Assembly: GCA_029067205.1 (NCBI GenBank)
Contig: JAIEEY010000075.1
Span: forward strand, 18,913-69,463
Length of the DNA stretch: 50,551 nt
Direction: 5' to 3'
DNA from: Lachnospiraceae bacterium
GTDB taxonomy: Bacteria; Bacillota; Clostridia; Lachnospirales; Lachnospiraceae
The notes below the pieces were generated by a model that was not told where the DNA came from, searched no databases, and was given only the letters and a program-made list of their open reading frames with translations. This document shows, one piece after another, positions 46,091 to 50,551 of the stretch (positions are counted from its first letter, which is position 1; every line of letters starts with the position of its first letter). Made by a program: the position numbers and the translations under genes.

Positions 46091-46126
46091 TATAGTAAAC
46101 GACAAAAGTCGGTGCCGTTTACTATA
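46091..46126 (+). promoter_or_regulatory. Inverted repeat similar to the lipid-operon operator
   Basis: TATAGTAAACG, 14 bases, then CGTTTACTATA: two perfect 11-base arms. It lies 20 bases after the hisC stop and 100 bases before the DUF368 start. It could be a terminator-like hairpin, but there is no T run, and its arms match 33776-33810, which favours a protein-binding site. Confidence 0.5.
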
Positions 46127-46226
46127 ATTGATGCACATGACCACATAAGGAATTTTGCCGCCTTGCGGCATGCGGTTGTACTATAAAATTGTAAATTAAA
46201 TAAAGAAAGGTTAGACAATTAGGAAT

Positions 46227-47084
46227 ATGAAAGAATTTATCGTAAACATTTTCAGGGGTATGGTGATTGGCATCGCGAACGTGATTCCGGGAGTCAGCGG
46301 CGGAACCATGATGGTTTCCATGGGCATCTATGACAAGCTGATCCTGGTACTGACACATTTTATCAAGCGCATGAAGGAAGCAGTTGCGCTTCTCGTGCCG
46401 ATTCTGGTCGGAATGCTCCTGTCCATAGCTATTTTTGCAAAAATATTTTCTGAAATCCTGTTTCCACGGTTTCCGTTACAGACGAATCTTTTTTTTATCG
46501 GGTTGATTCTTGGTGGTCTGCCAGTTATCTATGGAAAAGTAAAGGGAAATACGATCAGGATTCCGCAGATTATTTCATTTATTCTGTTTTTTGTGATGGT
46601 AGCTGGCTTTGCCCTTGTCGGTGAGGGCGGCGGTTCGAGCGTGGACATCTCCTTTAGTGCCGGTAATGTGATCAAGCTCTTTGGCGTTGGTATCATTGCG
46701 GCTGCAACGATGGTAATTCCTGGCGTGAGCGGCTCGATGATCATGATGATCCTTGGGTATTACAACACGATTATCGATACGATCAACAATTTCATCAATG
46801 CCCTGAAGGCTTTTGATATAGCTGCAATGCTTGGTACATTCGTAGTGCTGGTGCCGTTTGGAATTGGAGTGGTAGTCGGCATCGTCGCAGTGGCAAAGCT
46901 GATTGAGTTTATGTTAAAGAAATATCCGCTGGTCACATACTGGGCGATTATAGGACTGATCGTGGCTTCGCCGTTGGCGATACTGATCATGATGGAGATT
47001 GGTACAGTCGGTGTTGTGGAGATTATTACAGGGGTTGTCCTGCTTGCGGCCGGGTTCTTTATTTCATTGAAATTGGGGGCATAG
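46227..47084 (+). CDS. DUF368 family membrane protein (polyprenyl-phosphate translocase family)
   Basis: The 285-residue protein begins MKEFIVNIFRGMVIGIANVI and has PGVSGGTMMVSMGIYDKL, with a second matching half around IPGVSGSMIMMILGYYNTI. This internal duplication and eight or so hydrophobic helices are typical of DUF368. Members of this family (PopT) were reported to recycle undecaprenyl phosphate across the membrane for cell-wall synthesis. AAAGAAAGG precedes the ATG. The inverted repeat upstream links it, at least by sequence, to the lipid-like operon. Confidence 0.9.
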   Translation: MKEFIVNIFRGMVIGIANVIPGVSGGTMMVSMGIYDKLILVLTHFIKRMKEAVALLVPILVGMLLSIAIFAKIFSEILFPRFPLQTNLFFIGLILGGLPVIYGKVKGNTIRIPQIISFILFFVMVAGFALVGEGGGSSVDISFSAGNVIKLFGVGIIAAATMVIPGVSGSMIMMILGYYNTIIDTINNFINALKAFDIAAMLGTFVVLVPFGIGVVVGIVAVAKLIEFMLKKYPLVTYWAIIGLIVASPLAILIMMEIGTVGVVEIITGVVLLAAGFFISLKLGA

Positions 47085-47111
47085 TAGTGTGGAGTATGGT
47101 GGAGGTTAAGT

Positions 47112-47915
47112 ATGGAGGCATATACAGATTTTGCGGGTGTGTATGACCAGCTGATGGACGAGACACCGTATGCGCAGTGGTGTGGGAATCTTGTACAGGA
47201 GCTGGAAAAATATGGAATCAGGGACGGATTAGTGCTTGAACTGGGCTGTGGAACAGGGAGTCTGACGGAACTTCTTGCTGCGCAGGGCTTTGACATGATT
47301 GGTGTGGACTGTTCTGATGAAATGTTGAATATTGCCTGTGAAAAGAGAGAAAAATCAGGTTACGATATTCTCTATCTGAATCAGGATATGCGTTCTTTTG
47401 AATTATATGGGACAGTGCGGGCTGTTGTGAGTGTGTGCGACAGCTTAAACTATCTTTTGGAAGATGAGGATTTGATTGCGTGTTTTCAGCTTGTCAATAA
47501 TTACCTTGATCCGGGCGGGGTATTTATCTTTGATTTTAACACAAGATACAAATATGAGTCTGTTATTGGGAACAGTGTGATTGCTGAGAATCGGGAGGAC
47601 TGCAGCTTTATCTGGGAAAATTATTATGACACGGAAAGTGATATCAACGAGTACGACCTGACCATATTTGTGAGGAATTCAGAGGCGTCGGTGTCTGGTC
47701 AGGAGCTTTTTACCCGCTTTCAGGAAGTTCATCTCCAGAGGGGCTATACATTGGAGGAGATGCAGCACTTTATAGGGCTTGCCGGGCTGGCATTCATCAG
47801 GGCGTATGATGCGGATACACTCGGAGAAGTGACGGATACAAGCGAGCGGATTTATTGCGTGGCGCAGGAAAAACGAAAGGTTACAGAAGAAATAAAATGC
47901 GATAGAGGAAGTTGA
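47112..47915 (+). CDS. Class I SAM-dependent methyltransferase
   Basis: The 267-residue protein has the class I fold: VLELGCGTGSLTELL (motif I), GVDCSDEMLNIAC (motif II), RAVVSVCDSLNYLLED and GGVFIFDFNTRYKYES. Substrate is not evident. It starts with GGAGG upstream, 27 bases after the DUF368 stop, and ends 3 bases before hslO, so these three form one transcript. Common in this order in Lachnospiraceae, where it is annotated only as methyltransferase. Confidence 0.88.
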   Translation: MEAYTDFAGVYDQLMDETPYAQWCGNLVQELEKYGIRDGLVLELGCGTGSLTELLAAQGFDMIGVDCSDEMLNIACEKREKSGYDILYLNQDMRSFELYGTVRAVVSVCDSLNYLLEDEDLIACFQLVNNYLDPGGVFIFDFNTRYKYESVIGNSVIAENREDCSFIWENYYDTESDINEYDLTIFVRNSEASVSGQELFTRFQEVHLQRGYTLEEMQHFIGLAGLAFIRAYDADTLGEVTDTSERIYCVAQEKRKVTEEIKCDRGS

Positions 47916-47918
47916 TTT

Positions 47919-48800
47919 ATGAATGATTATATAGTAAGGGCAACAGCGGCAAACGCACAGATCAGGGCTTTTGCGATGACTTCGAAGGAGCTTGTGGAGC
48001 AGGCGAGGGCAATTCATGACTTAAGTCCTGTGGTCACGGCGGCCCTGGGGCGGTTTCTCACGGCAGGCGCCATGATGGGAAGTATGCTCAAGGGAGAGAA
48101 GGATGTCCTGACACTTCAGATTCACTGTGACGGACCAGTGCGCGGACTGGCTGTGACGGCTGACGCCAGGGCAAATGTGAAAGGTGCGGCTCTTGAGCCA
48201 CAGGTGATGCTTCCGCCGAATGCGCTCGGAAAACTTGATGTGGGTGGGGCTGTAGGAACCGGAATACTGAGTGTCATCAAGGATATGGGATTAAAGGAAC
48301 CGTATGTCGGACAGACACAGCTGCAGACAGGGGAAATCGCAGAGGATCTCACGTATTATTTTGCGACATCGGAGCAGGTTCCGTCGGCAGTGGGACTTGG
48401 TGTGCTGATGGAGAAAGACAATACAGTGAAGCAGGCGGGCGGATTTATCATTCAGTTGATGCCCTTCGCTGAAGATGGGACGATCAATGCCCTGGAAGAA
48501 AAGCTCAAGACAATGGACAGTGTCACCAAGATATTAGATGATGGCAACACACCAGAACAGCTTCTTGAGCTTCTTTTGGGCGGTCTGGGACTGGAGATCA
48601 ATGACACCATACCAGCACAGTACTATTGTGACTGCAGCCGCGAGCGTGTGGAGCGGGCGATCATCAGCATCGGGAAAAAGGACATTCAGGAGATGATCGA
48701 TGACGGCAAGCCGGTTGAAGTTCGGTGTCAGTTTTGTAATAAATTGTACAATTTCAAGACTGATGACCTTGAAAAAATGTTGCAGGATGCAAAGGGCTAA
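47919..48800 (+). CDS. hslO: Hsp33 redox-regulated chaperonin
   Basis: Hsp33 is a cytoplasmic holdase that is switched on by oxidation. The 293-residue protein begins MNDYIVRATAANAQIRAFAM; the C-terminal zinc switch has all four cysteines, YYCDCSRERV and VRCQFCNKLYNF. GAGGAAG precedes the ATG. It ends with a 4-base overlap against the convergent NGT-repeat gene. Confidence 0.96.
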   Translation: MNDYIVRATAANAQIRAFAMTSKELVEQARAIHDLSPVVTAALGRFLTAGAMMGSMLKGEKDVLTLQIHCDGPVRGLAVTADARANVKGAALEPQVMLPPNALGKLDVGGAVGTGILSVIKDMGLKEPYVGQTQLQTGEIAEDLTYYFATSEQVPSAVGLGVLMEKDNTVKQAGGFIIQLMPFAEDGTINALEEKLKTMDSVTKILDDGNTPEQLLELLLGGLGLEINDTIPAQYYCDCSRERVERAIISIGKKDIQEMIDDGKPVEVRCQFCNKLYNFKTDDLEKMLQDAKG

Positions 48801-49546
48801 TAGATTACAGTACTTTCTGGTCTGTCGGCATTTTCAGATACGGTAGCTTTGTCTAAAGCCTCCGTGATCGCCTGCATCAGCAGCATGGAGGTATAGCGGT
48901 TCTCTGTGCCATAGCTGATATTGTCAATACTCTGCTCAGACAGGATAACAGATGCCAGTTCAGATAGTGTAGGGGTCATCAGCGGATACAAGGTCGTTAT
49001 GGACTCGTCGATGTTCGTCAGTGTGATGGAATTAATGTGGTTCTTATCTACGGCAATCTGCAGCTCTACATTGGCATTTCCAAGCAGCAGTGTGCTGGAG
49101 TAGATTCCGGGAACGTAGATGTTCTGTGCAGTAGAAGTACCAGCACTGGAGGTGCCGTTTTGCGTGCCGTTTGAGGTGCCATTTTGAGTGCCGTTGGAAG
49201 TACCGTTTGAGGTGCCATTGGAGGTACCATTTTGAGTGCCGTTTGAGGTGCCATTGGAAGTACCGTTTTGCGTACCATTGGAGGTACCGTTTTGTGTGCC
49301 ATTGGAAGTACCATTTTGAGGTCTGCCCGCGGGAGTTGTCTGCGGAACGGTCTGGGACGGAGTTTGCGACGGAAGTTGTTCCGGTGTCTCCTCTGCGTTC
49401 TGGGTAGGAACAGGGGAAGCAGAGTCTTTCGAAGGTAAGAAAAGGGATACTGCCACCATTATAATAAGTACACTTACAACCAGAAGCACAAGTGCATAGA
49501 CTAATTCCTTTGAGCGAAGTACAACGATTTTTGTGTTAGAGCTCAT
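48797..49546 (-). CDS. Membrane protein with NGT repeats and an FMN-binding-like C-terminal domain
   Basis: 249 residues. A transmembrane helix lies near residues 15-34 (LVYALVLLVVSVLIIMVAVS). It is followed by a Pro/Gln/Thr-rich linker and 14 consecutive tetrapeptides NGTS or NGTQ (about residues 78-133), encoded by near-identical 12-base units. The C-terminal 100 residues (YVPGIYSSTLLLGNANVEL, IAVDKNHINSITLTN, then LLMQAITEALDKA) have the shape of the FMN-binding domain used in extracytoplasmic redox proteins, though the flavinylation residue is not evident. Likely exported face: C-terminal domain outside. Function is unknown. The NGT array would count as a dense series of N-x-T sequons. 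Confidence 0.75.
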   Translation of the reverse strand: MSSNTKIVVLRSKELVYALVLLVVSVLIIMVAVSLFLPSKDSASPVPTQNAEETPEQLPSQTPSQTVPQTTPAGRPQNGTSNGTQNGTSNGTQNGTSNGTSNGTQNGTSNGTSNGTSNGTQNGTSNGTQNGTSSAGTSTAQNIYVPGIYSSTLLLGNANVELQIAVDKNHINSITLTNIDESITTLYPLMTPTLSELASVILSEQSIDNISYGTENRYTSMLLMQAITEALDKATVSENADRPESTVIY

Positions 49547-49712
49547 GTGAAGACTCCATTTTCATTCTTTTTATAATGGTATGAGCGGCATGCACAGATT
49601 ATGCTTATCAATTAACAACAAGTTGTTTGGAATAATTCGTAAGGGTTGACAAAAAGTATATTCATATAGTAGTGTTTAGGTTAAGTATTTATGGAAAAGG
49701 AAGGTACGTGCT

Positions 49713-50551
49713 ATGGCAAAATATACAAAACAGGATATCATCGCGATGGTAGAGGAAGAGGATGTAGAATTTATCCGTATGCAATTTACGGACATTGAGG
49801 GAAATTTTAAGAATGTGGCGATCACTTCAAGCCAGCTGGAAAAGGCACTCAATAACGACTGTATGTTCGACTGCTCGCTTGTCAAGGGAATGCTGCCCAC
49901 GGACAACGCGGACATGTTTCTGTATCCCGACCTTGACACCTTTGCGATTTTTCCATGGCGCCCACAGCAGGGAAAGGTTGCACGCTTTATCTGTGATGTG
50001 TACCGCGCCGACCGCACGCCCTTTGAGAGCGACTGCCGTTATATCTTGAAGAAAGCATTGAAAGAAGCTGCCGATATGGGATATACCTTTGAGGTGGGAC
50101 CAGAGTGTGAATTCTTTTTATTCAATGCAGATGAGAATGGCAGACCTACGACAAACACGAATGAGCAGGCGGGTTTTTTTGACATGGGACCGCTTGACAA
50201 CGGTGAGAATGCCAGACGTGATATTGTGCTGACTTTGGAGGACATGGGCTTCGAGGTGGAGGCATCGCACCATGAGAAAGCACCCTCCCAGCACGAGGTA
50301 GATTTCCGCTATGACGAGGCGCTCACGACGGCGGACAATATTATGACCTTTAAGCTTGCCGTCAAGACGATCGCAAAACACCACGGACTTCATGGGACAT
50401 TTATGCCAAAGCCGAGAATGGAATTCTGCGGTTCTGGTATGCACATCAACATGTCGCTGCGCAAAGATGGCAGGAATGTTTTTGATGATCCCTCTGATGA
50501 AAACGGGCTGAGCAGGGAAGCCTATTATTTTATGGGTTGATTGATGAAGCA
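49713..50551 (+). CDS. glnA: Glutamine synthetase, type I (partial, with in-frame stop near the window end)
   Basis: The frame starts at ATG 49713 (AAGGAAGG) with the type I sequence MAKYTKQDIIAMVEEEDVEF. It includes ECEFFLF (metal ligands), SHHEKAPSQHEVDFRY and FCGSGMHINMSL. At 50538-50540 there is a TGA, but the frame continues LMK to the window end, and the expected residue at that codon is glycine (GGA; family pattern YYF-x-GGL-x-K). So either a point mutation (GGA to TGA) truncates the enzyme at 275 of about 440 residues, losing the C-terminal catalytic part, or the base is a sequencing error. The remainder of the gene lies outside the window. Confidence 0.9.

Noticed and set aside
46529-46744. 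Minus-strand frame opposite DUF368
   Set aside because: Shadow of the membrane protein gene; Pro/Thr-rich composition typical of antisense reading of hydrophobic codons.
49646-49670. TTGACA followed by TATAGT as a glnA promoter
   Set aside because: The spacing is only 13 bases, too short for sigma-A; with 17 bases the -10 would be GTAGTG. A promoter is probably here but not in this form.

Overview
The window looks like a chromosomal segment of a Firmicute of the Lachnospiraceae type (Clostridia). The evidence is gene content and order: rpmE, a DUF1385 membrane protein, prmC and prfA in one run; DUF4364, DUF6020 and DUF6718 proteins; a clostridial-type polysaccharide deacetylase with a TFDAAW motif; indolepyruvate oxidoreductase iorAB; and strong AGGAGG-like ribosome binding sites. 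No rRNA, tRNA or CRISPR array was recognised.

Layout. 1-8.1 kb, minus strand: the partial gene of an AAA-ATPase-like/PD-(D/E)XK protein, a 150-bp hairpin repeat, carB, iorB-iorA with a clear promoter, and a frameshifted ankyrin gene. 8.4-14.1 kb: an acyl-CoA ligase and rarA on plus, then DUF4364, a TIGR01212 radical SAM protein and malic enzyme on minus. 14.1-14.9 kb: a decayed stretch. 14.9-19.8 kb: the housekeeping run rho, rpmE, DUF1385, prmC, prfA. 19.7-25.4 kb: an AT-rich accessory island at the 3' end of prfA, bounded by a perfect 21-bp direct repeat. It carries a very large nuclease-STAND NTPase (Avs-like candidate antiviral protein), a broken RelA/SpoT-type alarmone synthetase, a DUF6718 protein and an orphan BrnA/CopG-like antitoxin. 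25.5-27.6 kb: a GGDEF/EAL gene split by a 201-bp MITE. 27.7-32.2 kb: a second copy of the hairpin repeat, a HelD-like helicase, two broken small genes and aroA. 33.7-39.6 kb: a tight six-gene operon that looks like a lipid or head-group pathway (PlsC-type acyltransferase, acyl-activating ligase, radical SAM protein, CDP-alcohol phosphatidyltransferase, permuted-papain/LRAT-like enzyme, nucleotidyltransferase). 39.6-50.5 kb: a small regulator, polysaccharide deacetylase, two lipoproteins, a DUF6020 membrane protein, hisC-like aminotransferase, DUF368 carrier, methyltransferase, hslO, an NGT-repeat membrane protein and glnA.

Two systems deserve most attention. One is the prfA-linked island with the nuclease-STAND protein. 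The other is the six-gene lipid-like operon, whose promoter carries an inverted repeat that recurs upstream of the DUF368 (polyprenyl-phosphate carrier family) gene. A third theme is gene breakage: about eight genes carry one frameshift, nonsense codon or insertion each, and in five cases the arithmetic shows that a single event restores the frame. This is either genuine decay or residual sequence error, and reads should be checked before weight is put on any one of them.
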